Assembly: GCF_023336505.1 (NCBI RefSeq)
Contig: NZ_JAMAST010000001.1
Location: 186,001-250,000, forward strand
DNA: 64,000 nt
Source: Sporolactobacillus mangiferae
GTDB taxonomy: Bacteria > Bacillota > Bacilli > Bacillales > Sporolactobacillaceae
Reading direction: 5' to 3'
Shown here: piece by piece, positions 54,189 to 63,502 of the stretch
Layout: each line of letters opens with the position of its first letter
Numbering within the stretch: the stretch's first letter is position 1
Program-made: the position numbers and the translations under genes
The notes under the pieces: generated by a model
What the model was told of the DNA's origin: nothing
Databases searched by the model: none
What the model saw: the letters and a program-made list of their open reading frames with translations, nothing else

Positions 54189-55444
54189 AAATACTGCTAG
54201 CCACATACTGGGCTGTTCCACACGTGGGCGGAGTCTGGAAATACATGGTTCAGTTGAAAAAAAATTTGGAAAGAGCAGGACACAAGGTGGATTTGCTAGG
54301 CTACGGCAAGGATAATACGTTCATTCACCTCGTTAATAAAAACAAAAAACTATCTACGGATCAATTACGCCCGCTGCTCCAGGCGAAAATTACACCTGCG
54401 AATTATCCTGAGATCTATGCCAATGATCTGGTGAAATATACCGAATTTCACCGGTACATGTATGAACTGGCAGCGGCATACTTTGGACTTGGAGACTATG
54501 ATCTGATTCATACACAGGATGTACTGTCTACCGTTTCCATGAGCCGTATTAAACCGAGTCATATTCCTTTGGTGGCAACATTGCACGGTTCTGTCGCGCA
54601 TGAAATTTATCATCAATTGGAGACAACGCTTCGTTCTTCTACATCGTTCATGGCGAAGGAGTATTATAAAAAGCTGGAGTATTTAGGCGCAACTTCGGCA
54701 AACACAACGATTGTTGCAAATCATTGGCTGAAAAATATCTTAACTGATGAATTTGCCGTTCCAACGACACAAATCCAGGTGCAGCATTACGGCTATGATA
54801 CGAGAAGTTTCCTGGAAAAAATGAAAGAAAAATCATCTATTAAAAAACCATCAGGCAAAAAAGTCATTACTTATACTGGAAGGTTAGTAGAGTTAAAAGG
54901 TGTACACCATTTATTGACTGCACTGGGCCAGTTAAAAAAAGAGCGCGCAGAGAAAGACTGGGTATGCTGGATCATCGGCGACGGAGATCAGATGGAAGAT
55001 TTAAAAATTAGAGCGCAATCACTCAGCTTAACTGATGACGTTTTCTTCTTCGGTGAACGGCAGGATATACCGTATTTGCTCTCTTTAAGTGACGTACATG
55101 TTTTACCCAGTCTTCTTGAAAATCAGCCATTATCGGTTATTGAAGCACAGCTTGCCGGAAAGGCAGTGCTTGTCAGCGACGCGGGGGGATTACCGGAAAT
55201 GGTTGAGAATGGCGTTACCGGAATCGTTGTCCCCGCAGGCGATCCTCAGTCCCTGTATGAAAATCTGGATCTTCTGCTGGACAGTGCCAAGCTTAGAAAA
55301 AAACTGGGATCGAATGCTAAAATATGGGGAATCAGTCATTGGTCTCAGGAACGTGCAGTAAGAAATTTAATAAAAATCTACAAACGCGCGCAAACTGCCG
55401 GAGAGGATGTGACCGATGATACGGGCTTTTCTGTTAATCATTAA
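54185..55444 (+). CDS. GT4-family glycosyltransferase, CotSA/YtcC-like
   Basis: A 419-residue GT-B enzyme using a nucleotide-sugar donor. The N-terminal acceptor domain begins LLATYWAVPHVGGVWKYMVQ, and the donor domain has ITYTGRLVELKGVHHLLTAL (about 227-246), GDGDQMEDLK and the EX7E-type signature EAQLAGKAVLVSDAGGLPEM (about 320-339). Spore-coat glycosyltransferases of Bacillus are of this type. It starts at GTG with AAAGGGTGATG upstream and overlaps both its upstream remnant and the repeat protein downstream. Confidence 0.9.
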   Translation: MKILLATYWAVPHVGGVWKYMVQLKKNLERAGHKVDLLGYGKDNTFIHLVNKNKKLSTDQLRPLLQAKITPANYPEIYANDLVKYTEFHRYMYELAAAYFGLGDYDLIHTQDVLSTVSMSRIKPSHIPLVATLHGSVAHEIYHQLETTLRSSTSFMAKEYYKKLEYLGATSANTTIVANHWLKNILTDEFAVPTTQIQVQHYGYDTRSFLEKMKEKSSIKKPSGKKVITYTGRLVELKGVHHLLTALGQLKKERAEKDWVCWIIGDGDQMEDLKIRAQSLSLTDDVFFFGERQDIPYLLSLSDVHVLPSLLENQPLSVIEAQLAGKAVLVSDAGGLPEMVENGVTGIVVPAGDPQSLYENLDLLLDSAKLRKKLGSNAKIWGISHWSQERAVRNLIKIYKRAQTAGEDVTDDTGFSVNH

Positions 55445-56309
55445 ATATGCGTTATTAAACGCATGGTCGCGAGCACGTACATGGTTGACACATTTCTGGA
55501 AATCGCCCAAAAATATACGTGCACAGGAACAATCCGCTGAAGAAAATGTCTTGCCCTTTAAGCCCGGTTATAGCCACATATACGATCATTTATTTTTGCC
55601 GCCTTCCCCACCGGCAAAAGTTGTTGTCAACCGATTAATATGGGATCGAATAAGCAAAGATACAAAGGACGGATATTTACTCCCGGAGCAGGCGATGCTG
55701 CGTTTATTACAAAAAATGAATGGCGATCGGTATAATCAGCTGTTCACTAATGCCAGCCAAACTCCGGACCTGTTTGTTGATCATGAATTATGGGGCGAAA
55801 CATTAAAACAGTTACCAAAACAATACAGGATTCCTGATCATGATCTGCTTCGGACATTTGATTCGATGAGCGGGAACCACTATAACCAGCTGTTCAGGAA
55901 TCCGTCTGACACCGCCAGGGTTTTTGTTGATGAGCCGTGGCGATCAATCATGAAAGCAATACCTGCGACTTTTTCCATGCCTGATTCTGAGACGATTGAA
56001 CTCTTTAAAACAATGAAAACAGACCGTGTTCCTTCACTCTTTCTAAACGACACCCGCACACCAGATGTCTTTGTTAACAGTGAAATCTGGGATCCTATGA
56101 TTCGCCGGTTCCCAAAAGATTATAAGATACCGGATGTACGGGATCTGCAACTGCTGAATCAATTTGATTCTCGTCATTACAGCCACCTTTTCCTTGAGCC
56201 GGAGACAGAGCATGATCCGGTAGCTGTCGATCGTACTGTGTGGGACACGATTGCAGATGAACTTCCTGAAGATTACAAGCTGCCAATTGCTCTCAATGAG
56301 AAGTTTTGA
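55416..56309 (+). CDS. Protein of five 50-residue repeats, unknown family
   Basis: A 297-residue protein. Residues 1-20 form a hydrophobic or amphipathic helix (IRAFLLIIKYALLNAWSRAR). From about residue 52 five repeats follow, with LF pairs at 59, 109, 159, 208 and 258 and a Trp at 76, 126, 175, 225 and 276. The shared pattern is YxxLF, PxxFV(D/N), an (I/L)W pair, LP, YxxPD and LxxF/M. I know no family with this repeat. GGAGAGG lies nine bases before the ATG, and the gene overlaps the glycosyltransferase by 29 bases, so the two are translated together. A role in spore-surface assembly is an inference from position. Confidence 0.78.
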   Translation: MIRAFLLIIKYALLNAWSRARTWLTHFWKSPKNIRAQEQSAEENVLPFKPGYSHIYDHLFLPPSPPAKVVVNRLIWDRISKDTKDGYLLPEQAMLRLLQKMNGDRYNQLFTNASQTPDLFVDHELWGETLKQLPKQYRIPDHDLLRTFDSMSGNHYNQLFRNPSDTARVFVDEPWRSIMKAIPATFSMPDSETIELFKTMKTDRVPSLFLNDTRTPDVFVNSEIWDPMIRRFPKDYKIPDVRDLQLLNQFDSRHYSHLFLEPETEHDPVAVDRTVWDTIADELPEDYKLPIALNEKF

Positions 56310-56317
56310 GTGTAAAG

Positions 56318-56354
56318 ATGCGCACACAGCCCGCCTGATACGGGTTGTGTGCAT
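56318..56354. terminator. Terminator between convergent genes
   Basis: ATGCGCACACA-GCCCG pairs with CGGGT-TGTGTGCAT (56318-56354), followed by TTTCT. It lies between the repeat protein gene and the DUF1796 gene. Confidence 0.7.
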
Positions 56355-56371
56355 TTCTATATGCTGAGCAT

Positions 56372-56995
56372 TCACCGGAGATGAACATCTTTTAACGCCT
56401 GTGCCCAAAGTTCATTATTTCCGTCCCACTTATCACGATTAGGAAACTCAAGTGCACAGACTTTATCAATCGGCCAGTTTTTCACGACCATGTCTTTAAC
56501 GTTCGTATGATTGATCACAAGAATGCGAAAATCACCGTTTACTAACTGTGATAACGTTTCCTGCAGTGCCAGAATCTCATCAAATGCACCCTCCGTACGA
56601 ATAAAGAGTATCCGTTTGTTAGTCCTCACCTTGGTCAGAAATCGATTCACCCGGCGATCAAATTTTGCTTTGACTTCCGGATACGTCGCCAGATGGGTCA
56701 CTGTATTCAGCCTGGCATCAAAATCATGATTGGAAATAATATTGTACTGCGTATCAACGACCAGCAGATTCTTTTCATCAGCGTATCCTTTCACTGACAA
56801 ATTCGACCGCTCCATAAATCCTTGAAATCTATTTTTAAGCAGCCGATTTACGTCATGCAATGATGGCGAGCCCATCCAATCGATAACTCCGGCAAAAGGC
56901 CGTAAATGAAGTTTTCTTAATTGAATACTTGCAAGGCATAAATCACCTAAACTGAAGATGGAATCGTAGTTGCCATTAATTGTTTCAAAACTCAA
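56372..56995 (-). CDS. DUF1796 papain-like putative cysteine peptidase
   Basis: A 207-residue protein with the DUF1796 start: SLGDLCLASIQLRKLHLRPF, then GVIDWMGSP. The family is predicted to have a papain-like fold, with the Cys of SLGDLC (about residue 19) as the candidate nucleophile. Later blocks include RILFIRTEGAFDEILALQET and LEFPNRDKWDGNNELWAQAL. Members are common near surface-polysaccharide genes in spore formers. Activity has not been shown to my knowledge. Confidence 0.82.
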   Translation of the reverse strand: MSFETINGNYDSIFSLGDLCLASIQLRKLHLRPFAGVIDWMGSPSLHDVNRLLKNRFQGFMERSNLSVKGYADEKNLLVVDTQYNIISNHDFDARLNTVTHLATYPEVKAKFDRRVNRFLTKVRTNKRILFIRTEGAFDEILALQETLSQLVNGDFRILVINHTNVKDMVVKNWPIDKVCALEFPNRDKWDGNNELWAQALKDVHLR

Positions 56996-57365
56996 AACTG
57001 GTCATCCTCCTTGTAAAAGATTCGTTCATCATATAAAATGCTGCGCCATTGCATTTTGGAAAGGCTGCAGTGTATTCCATTGGAATTTTTGGATCGATGT
57101 ATCAGTTAATAGAGGCAAGAATTGAGATGTCTGCACGACATATTAAGTGAAGCAGAAATTTGAGGCGGGCGAGGCGGTCAAAAGCGAAGAAGTCAGTTGG
57201 CAAAAGAGGTGCGCCATTATGCTTACATTCAAAAGTTAATGCAGTTTTACGCGCAGACCGGCTTATTCGTGAAAAGTGCTGACTTTATATGTTTTTCAGC
57301 CTGCTGAACAATTTAACCAGTCCGCCGAAAAGCCTTCAGTAGTTAAACGGTGCTCTTAGCATGGA
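56996..57365. other. Gap without a supported gene
   Basis: 370 bases between the DUF1796 gene and the first DUF4183 gene. It must hold the DUF1796 promoter on the minus strand. I see no ORF with a ribosome-binding site, no repeat copy and no strong hairpin. Confidence 0.4.
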
Positions 57366-57698
57366 TCACATGACAATCATTTGTAAGATGATTGAGACAC
57401 CTGCCGGAGGAAGATCCTCCGTCTTAAACACAAGTCTCCCTTCGCCTACTTCATAGCTTGCTTTTGGCTGCAAAATACCATTAACAAATAAGTTTGTAAA
57501 TGAAGTGCTGCATGGATCCAGAATTCGCTGCTGCCCGTACCCTTTTAAAGCATCTTTATTGGTGTACACCCTTTTCAGACCGTCGGAAATCGTATAAAAT
57601 TCGAAACACTTAACCGAAGCAGGAAGAGAAATCTGTATTTCTGTGCCACAGACAGTCGGGTAGTTCAGAAAAGGTTTCGGAATATCTTTTTTGTTCAT
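57366..57698 (-). CDS. DUF4183 protein, probable spore-surface component
   Basis: A 110-residue protein starting at the ATG at 57698 ([14 protein letters not shown]), with GGAGGGAG upstream; a start at 57767 would add 23 residues. The DUF4183 pattern is visible: [20 protein letters not shown], then [20 protein letters not shown] and a closing strand SIILQMIVM. The FVNGILQ motif is shared with the protein at 58,147. Such proteins are found in spore-forming Bacilli near exosporium and surface-glycan genes; the molecular role is not known. Confidence 0.85.
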   Translation of the reverse strand: MNKKDIPKPFLNYPTVCGTEIQISLPASVKCFEFYTISDGLKRVYTNKDALKGYGQQRILDPCSTSFTNLFVNGILQPKASYEVGEGRLVFKTEDLPPAGVSIILQMIVM

Positions 57699-57839
57699 TG
57701 CCGCTCCCTCCATATTGTGATTCATTTTATTCGCATCGCCTGCAAAGGGTGACACTTTTTTCGGCAAATTGAATAATTCTATTCGGCGGGTTATTCGTTT
57801 ATACGCATAGATACAAATTCACATAGAATGCAACTGTGA

Positions 57840-58086
57840 CCATAGACAGCATAACCATTGAACTGAAGGGAGAGATCAATTGTGCACGGCACGTTCCGTG
57901 GTGGAAGAGGTGACGACTGCTCGTTTGCCGTGGGCAGTCCAGAAGCCTCCTCGGGCAAGTTGAAATCTGCGAGGTCCCGCTGGTAACGCAGTTCCCGCAG
58001 ACATACCTCCCGTTTTGATGCCCGGACATTGTATTGTTTTGTTGGTTGCCTGCAGGGCAAAATCATATACTTTCTTATCTTGTAAG
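57840..58086 (+). repeat. Family B intergenic repeat, long copy
   Basis: Lies between the two DUF4183 genes. It contains actgctcgtttgccgtgggc, gaagcctcctcgggcaagtt, ccgttttgatgcccggacat and a tail aatcatatactttcttatct. Its tail matches those near 4.6 and 54.0 kb. Confidence 0.72.
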
Positions 58087-58146
58087 ACATGAGAACCGGA
58101 AGGTCTATCGTTTGTTCAGTTTTTTAAAAAGACAGGAGGAATAAGG

Positions 58147-58524
58147 ATGCCGTTAAAGATAATAAAACTTGCGTTTCCTGCTGAAACCAAGCTTTCGGTT
58201 ACACCGTCAGTAGGTAGATTTTTTTATGAAACAAAAGAAACCGCACCCGGTGGCACGACCTTACAAATTGATGTGTCTGAATTTCTGGATGATACAGGTG
58301 AGAATGCTTCTGAGTTTCCTGAACTGAATCTTGACAACAGCTATTTCCATGTATTTATAAATGGCGTGTTGCAAATGGAAGACAATTTTGCTTATACCTC
58401 AGGAGGAAAAGATATAGGTAATTTAATGATGCTCGTACCTGAAGGATCCGAAGTTGCGTCAAATGTTCCTATTATTCTGGAAATCGTCAATTTTGACCCT
58501 TCATCTAAAAATATTGCTGAATAG
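58147..58524 (+). CDS. DUF4183 protein, probable spore-surface component
   Basis: A 125-residue protein with AGGAGGAATAAGG upstream of the ATG. It carries the DUF4183 core: GRFFYETKETAPGGTTLQID, then NSYFHVFINGVLQMEDNFAY and VPIILEIVNFDP. The FINGVLQ motif corresponds to FVNGILQ in its neighbour at 57,366, so the two are paralogues transcribed away from each other. The role in the spore surface is inferred from the family and the glycan genes nearby. Confidence 0.85.
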   Translation: MPLKIIKLAFPAETKLSVTPSVGRFFYETKETAPGGTTLQIDVSEFLDDTGENASEFPELNLDNSYFHVFINGVLQMEDNFAYTSGGKDIGNLMMLVPEGSEVASNVPIILEIVNFDPSSKNIAE

Positions 58525-58637
58525 GCGCAGGACATGGCATCTTTCGCGCGCCTGGCACCTATGTATCTTGAGAGAACTTTCGTGATGAAATGCCACTAAT
58601 CGTTGTATCAACAAGGTAAATGCATATAGTTCTTGCA

Positions 58638-58684
58638 AAAAAAAGACCGGTAAATCGGCATACAGCCGTTCCCAGTCTTTTTTA
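58638..58684 (+). terminator. Terminator downstream of the second DUF4183 gene
   Basis: AAAAGAC (58641-58647) pairs with GTCTTTT (58675 onward), with CGG/CCG pairing inside, followed by T5. It is about 115 bases past the stop codon. Confidence 0.6.
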
Positions 58685-58693
58685 ATGCCTGCT

Positions 58694-58881
58694 ATTAGAA
58701 AACTTGGCTTTGCCAAACCTTTGGCATGGGCAAAGCCTTAGTTGCACTTATACTATTTTCCTTAAATTTTATATACTTTCTTATAGTATTAGAAAACCTG
58801 GCTTTGCCAAGCTTTGGCATGGGCGAAGTCGCCGTCGCATTTATACTATAATCCGCTAAATTTTAAACTTTCTTATAGTAT
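58694..58881 (+). repeat. Two tandem family A repeats
   Basis: Head-to-tail copies starting at 58694 and 58788 (period 94), each from attagaaaac to tttcttatagtat. They lie just past the terminator region between the convergent DUF4183 and trxA genes. The rest of 58525-58933 holds no gene. Confidence 0.88.
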
Positions 58882-58933
58882 AAAGAAAGCAGGTTGTCGA
58901 CCACTAATGGGCCTGTTGATGAGTGATCAGGCA

Positions 58934-59251
58934 TTAACCAATATGTTGTTTAATGCGTTCAGCAAGTGCTTCTTTGGGCTGAAAACCAACAACCTTGTCA
59001 ACAATTTCACCGTCTTTGAACAGGAACAAAGTCGGTATGCTCATAACTCCGTATTTGCTGGCAGTTGCCTGATTTTCATCAACATCCAGCTTAACGATTT
59101 TAAGCTTATCGGATAATTCAGAATCCACTTCTTCAAGAACCGGTGCCATCATTTTGCATGGTCCGCACCAGGTTGCCCAGAAATCGGCAAGCACGAGTCC
59201 TTTTGATGTTTCATCCGTAAAGTTTGTATCAGTTACCTGATTAATTGCCAT
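58934..59251 (-). CDS. trxA: Thioredoxin
   Basis: General cytosolic disulfide reductase. The 105-residue product has the family length and the active site WCGPCK (residues 28-33), with the buried Asp ([11 protein letters not shown]) and the cis-proline in SIPTLFLF (about 74-81). AAGGGGG precedes the ATG. In B. subtilis trxA sits next to uvrC; here about 10 kb of accessory genes separate them. Confidence 0.97.
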   Translation of the reverse strand: MAINQVTDTNFTDETSKGLVLADFWATWCGPCKMMAPVLEEVDSELSDKLKIVKLDVDENQATASKYGVMSIPTLFLFKDGEIVDKVVGFQPKEALAERIKQHIG

Positions 59252-59344
59252 TGTGAAACCCCCTTAACAAAATTCAGATTGCTTTATGTCACAAAGTATA
59301 GCATGTGCCGCTCTGAGATGCCATTATTCAGCTTGAGTGTCCCG

Positions 59345-61705
59345 TCACTTAAATTCAACAACGGTAACACCGCTGCCACCCTCGCCCTGAGCACCGAGCC
59401 GCGATGTTTTGACTCGAGGGTGGCCTTCGATCAACTGTGTCACACCCTTGCGCAGCGCACCTGTTCCTTTGCCGTGAATAATCGATACACGCGCATAGCC
59501 GGCCAGCATGGCTTCATCCAAGTATTTTTCCAACCTCCGCATGGCATCCTCATACCGTTCCCCGCGAAGATCCAGCTCCGGGCGTACAGTATTCCCCGAA
59601 GTGCGGACGTTAACCACCGGTTTTACCTTTTTTTCTTCTTTCACTCGTTTTAAATCGCCTGCCTGTACATTCATTTTTAAAATACCAGCCTGAACGAGAT
59701 ATTCCTGATCGCTTATTTTATTGACAATATATCCATTCTGTCCAAAGCTGATAATTTTTACGGCATCGCCTGGACGAAATCCGGAAACTGAGCTGTTTGG
59801 TTTTTCTGATGCGGGTGCATCAGAAGCCGGTTCCAGTGAATCAATGGCATGGACCAGTTTCGTCCTGGCATCAATCAGTTGATGTTCTTTCACCTGTCCC
59901 TGCCTCTGATACCGGCGCAATTCATCAATAATTTCCTCAGCTTCACGGCACGCCTGCTTAAGCGCTCGTTCCGCTTTTTCACGAGCCTTAGCCAGAATTG
60001 CTTCTTTTGAACGTTCCAGCTCCTCCAGCTGCTTTGTCAGATCCGCCTCTTTCTTCTCGGCTTCGATCTTCAGCCGGCGCGCCTTTTCTTCTTCCATCTC
60101 GGCCGCTTTACGATTTTTTTCCAGCGAAGCGATCATCTTGTCTACCTCATTGGTTTCATGGCTGATCTGCAAACGGGCGCTTTCGATGATTTCCTGCGGG
60201 ATACCGAGCTTTCGTGCGATTTCAAATGCATTGCTTCGTCCGGGAATGCCAAGCAGAAGACGATATGTCGGACTCAGCGTTTCAACATCAAATTCCACGC
60301 TGGCATTCATGACGCCTGGGCGTTCGTAAGCATATGCTTTTAATTCACTGTAATGTGTCGTACAGATAATCGTCGCACCTTTCCCGTATACGGCATCAAG
60401 GATTGACATGGACAGCGCCGCACCCTCCTGAGGATCAGTGCCCGCACCCAGTTCGTCGAAAAGAACGAGACTGCTGAAATCCACATTTCCTAAAATTTTA
60501 ACGATATTCGTCATATGAGAGGAGAACGTACTGAGACTCTGCTCAATGGACTGCTCGTCACCAATGTCTGCAAACACGTTGCGGAACACACTTGCCTCCG
60601 AATCTTCGGCAACCGGTATCTGCAGCCCGGATTGTGCCATCAGCGTCAGCAGGCCGGTTGTTTTCAGAGAGACCGTTTTTCCGCCGGTATTCGGACCGGT
60701 AACAATCAAGGCATGAGTGTGCTCATCAAAAACAACATCAATCGGAACGACCTGATCGGGATCAATCAGCGGATGTCTCGCCTTCTTGAGCCGAATGATT
60801 CCGTGATCATTTAATTTTGGGCGCGTCGCCTTTATCTGATGTCCGTATGCCGCCTTGGCAAAAATAAAATCAAGCTGTGCAAGTCGTCCGACGTCCTCAA
60901 GCATCGGCTCGGCACTTTCCGCTGTTTCCGCAGAAAGTGCGCGCAGGATGCGCTCAATTTCATGGCGTTCTTTTGCCCGCGCCTCGCTGAGTTGATTATT
61001 CAGATCCACAATGGACTGAGGTTCAATAAATAAAGTGGCGCCCGAAGCGGACTGGTCATGAACAATTCCGCCAAATGACGCGCGATATTCCTGTTTCACT
61101 GGAATGACCTGCCGATCATTGCGAATCGTAATGATTTGCTCGGAAAGCATTTTGTTATTCGCGCGCACAATGCTCTCCAGCTTCTGCTTGACCCGGCTGT
61201 CACATGTTCGGATCTGTCCGCGTATCTGGCGCAGTGCCGGACTGGCCGAATCCATAACACCACCCTGATCATCAATAGCGCTGCGGATTTTTCGTTCCAG
61301 ACCTCCTGGCGGATCAATCTGAGCGACAAGATCAACCAATATCGGTAATTCAATTTCCTGATTCCCGATCAAATCAAAAATAAACTTTTTCATTAATCGT
61401 GCGCCACGAATCGTATCGGCAAGATCAATCAGTTCCTTTGCCTGAAGCATTCCGCCGATTTTTGACCGCTTCAACGCAGGGCGTACGTCCGTAATGCCGC
61501 CGAAGGGGACCGAACCCTTCAGACGCAGTACGGTTGCTCCTTCATCCGTTTCTTCCTGCATACGATTGACTGTATCCAGACTTCCTGATGGTGTCAGCTC
61601 CGCAATGCGCTCTTTGCCAAGCGAAGACGCAGCGCAATACATCAGTTGCTGCTTTATTTTTTCATATTCAAGGATGCGCAAGGCATGCTCATTCAAAATC
61701 AACAT
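59345..61705 (-). CDS. mutS2: Endonuclease MutS2
   Basis: MutS paralogue without mismatch-recognition domain I; it acts on branched DNA and on collided ribosomes in Bacilli. The 786-residue product has the ATPase Walker A GPNTGGKT (about 331-338), Walker B LVLFDELGAGTD (about 408-419), a long coiled coil (about 515-630) and a C-terminal Smr nuclease domain (LDLRGERYEDA; HGKGTGALRKG). AGAGGGAG touches the ATG at 61705, so a TTG a few codons in may be the true start. It lies 26 bases after polX. Confidence 0.95.
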   Translation of the reverse strand: MLILNEHALRILEYEKIKQQLMYCAASSLGKERIAELTPSGSLDTVNRMQEETDEGATVLRLKGSVPFGGITDVRPALKRSKIGGMLQAKELIDLADTIRGARLMKKFIFDLIGNQEIELPILVDLVAQIDPPGGLERKIRSAIDDQGGVMDSASPALRQIRGQIRTCDSRVKQKLESIVRANNKMLSEQIITIRNDRQVIPVKQEYRASFGGIVHDQSASGATLFIEPQSIVDLNNQLSEARAKERHEIERILRALSAETAESAEPMLEDVGRLAQLDFIFAKAAYGHQIKATRPKLNDHGIIRLKKARHPLIDPDQVVPIDVVFDEHTHALIVTGPNTGGKTVSLKTTGLLTLMAQSGLQIPVAEDSEASVFRNVFADIGDEQSIEQSLSTFSSHMTNIVKILGNVDFSSLVLFDELGAGTDPQEGAALSMSILDAVYGKGATIICTTHYSELKAYAYERPGVMNASVEFDVETLSPTYRLLLGIPGRSNAFEIARKLGIPQEIIESARLQISHETNEVDKMIASLEKNRKAAEMEEEKARRLKIEAEKKEADLTKQLEELERSKEAILAKAREKAERALKQACREAEEIIDELRRYQRQGQVKEHQLIDARTKLVHAIDSLEPASDAPASEKPNSSVSGFRPGDAVKIISFGQNGYIVNKISDQEYLVQAGILKMNVQAGDLKRVKEEKKVKPVVNVRTSGNTVRPELDLRGERYEDAMRRLEKYLDEAMLAGYARVSIIHGKGTGALRKGVTQLIEGHPRVKTSRLGAQGEGGSGVTVVEFK

Positions 61706-61731
61706 CTCCCTCTGTTTGAGGATGCTTTCTG

Positions 61732-63444
61732 TTATCTTTTTTTCTGAAGTAAAAAATCTCTGATCCGATTAATCGGCCATGTATTTATCACGTTTTCCGG
61801 CCGGATACCTGCACGGATCGCCGTTTCCACACCCAGATGCATATCTTCTATCATCTGCAGGGAGTGACTGTCTGTATTAATGGCTATTTTGACACCGGCT
61901 TTCTGAACCTTGTCCAGCCATTTTGCAGACAAGTCAAGGCGAGAACGGCTGGCATTCAATTCAAGCACCGTTCCAGTTTCCTTTGCCAGTTCAATCAGCT
62001 GTTCAACATCCACGTCATATCCACGTCGTTTGCCGAGCAGACGGCCGGTCGGATGCGCGATAAGACGAACATGCGGATTGCGGCAGGCATTTTCCAGACG
62101 CTTCATGATATGCCTGCGATCCTGCGAAAAAGAGGAGTGAACAGATGCAATGACGAAGTCCAGCTTTTTCAGCATCTCATCAGGATAATCCAGCGCCCCG
62201 TCCGGCAAAATATCCATTTCAGTTCCCGAGAATAATGTAAAGTCATCAAACTGTTTGTTGATTCGTGCAACTTCGCTGATCTGCTCATCGAGGCGCTCAA
62301 AGCTCAGACCGTTTGCGACACGCAGCGAACGTGAATGGTCGGTCAGGCAGGCATAGGCATAACCCTTTGCCCTCATCGCAGACGCCATTTCCATAATCGT
62401 ATGTGATCCATCGCTCCATGTGGAATGCATATGCAGATCACCTTTGATATCTGAGCATTTGATAAACGGGAGTGCCCCTTCCTGTGCCCATTCTATTTCC
62501 TGCTTTCCCTCACGCACCTGCGGTGGAATGTAAGTTAACCCAAAGTAATTGTAGATGGCTGTTTCGCTGTCAAACGTAAGCACCGATCCGTCACTTCGCT
62601 CAATCCCATATTCACTGATCTTCTCATGACGCGTTTTGGCCAGCCTGCGCAGCAGCACATTGTGCGCCTGTGATCCTGTAAAATGCAGTAACATCGACGC
62701 ATATGTTTTCTTTTCGGCAAACCGAAAGTCAACGGAAACATGAGCCGGATCATCGAGCAGCACCGTCATTTTTGCCTCACCGCGCCCGACAACTTCATTA
62801 ACCGGAAGCGATGTCAGCAAATCTTCCGAAGTCTGCTCTGACTGCTCTGTTTCAATAACAAAATCCAGGTCTTTCATCTTTTCTTTTGTGCGCCTTAAAC
62901 TGCCGGCATAGGAAAAACGTTTGATCGATTTTATTTGGCGGAGAATGCACATGATTTTTTCCGCCAGCTCCAGCATGTATGGGACAGCCAGTTCAGCAGG
63001 TCTTTGCTGCTCGCTGAGCGCCTGCAGAATATGTTTTTCCGTTTTTTCGCCAAATCCGGAAAGCAGGCGCACTTTTCCCTGTTCACAGACTTTGCGAAGC
63101 GAATCCCGGTCAATCACATCAAGTTCTCGATATAAGCGGCCGATCTTCTTTCCACCAAGTCCCGGCAGACGAAGTAAATCAATCAGCCCGCGCGGTATTT
63201 CTTTTTCAAGTGCATCCAGCACTGATGATTGACCGTGCACCAGCAATTCTTCGATGACCTGTGCAGTCGATTTGCCGATGCCTTTCAATTTACTTAAATC
63301 ATCGATTTCTTTCATTGAACGCGGATCGTTCTCCAATGCGCGTCCCGCACGATGGTAGGCGGCAACTTTAAAAGTATTTTCGCCCTTTATTTCCAGATAG
63401 ACAGCAATCATATCCAGCTGTTTAATAATCTGTTTTTTATCCAC
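61732..63444 (-). CDS. polX: Family X DNA polymerase with PHP domain
   Basis: Gap-filling repair polymerase with a 3'-5' exonuclease PHP domain. The 570-residue product equals B. subtilis PolX in length. An HhH-containing N-terminus (LKGIGKSTAQVIEEL, about 49-63) precedes the polymerase core, with catalytic aspartates in MKDLDFVIET and SVDFRF. The PHP domain starts at DLHMHSTWSDGSH (about 334-346), with further metal ligands in HSSFSQDRR and NTDSH. It starts at GTG with GGTGAGC upstream. polX-mutS2 order as in B. subtilis. Confidence 0.95.
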   Translation of the reverse strand: MDKKQIIKQLDMIAVYLEIKGENTFKVAAYHRAGRALENDPRSMKEIDDLSKLKGIGKSTAQVIEELLVHGQSSVLDALEKEIPRGLIDLLRLPGLGGKKIGRLYRELDVIDRDSLRKVCEQGKVRLLSGFGEKTEKHILQALSEQQRPAELAVPYMLELAEKIMCILRQIKSIKRFSYAGSLRRTKEKMKDLDFVIETEQSEQTSEDLLTSLPVNEVVGRGEAKMTVLLDDPAHVSVDFRFAEKKTYASMLLHFTGSQAHNVLLRRLAKTRHEKISEYGIERSDGSVLTFDSETAIYNYFGLTYIPPQVREGKQEIEWAQEGALPFIKCSDIKGDLHMHSTWSDGSHTIMEMASAMRAKGYAYACLTDHSRSLRVANGLSFERLDEQISEVARINKQFDDFTLFSGTEMDILPDGALDYPDEMLKKLDFVIASVHSSFSQDRRHIMKRLENACRNPHVRLIAHPTGRLLGKRRGYDVDVEQLIELAKETGTVLELNASRSRLDLSAKWLDKVQKAGVKIAINTDSHSLQMIEDMHLGVETAIRAGIRPENVINTWPINRIRDFLLQKKR

Positions 63445-63502
63445 AGAAGCTCACCTTTTTTATGCAATGCCCTTATCGCTCGAAATTGTTCACTTATTGA
63501 AA

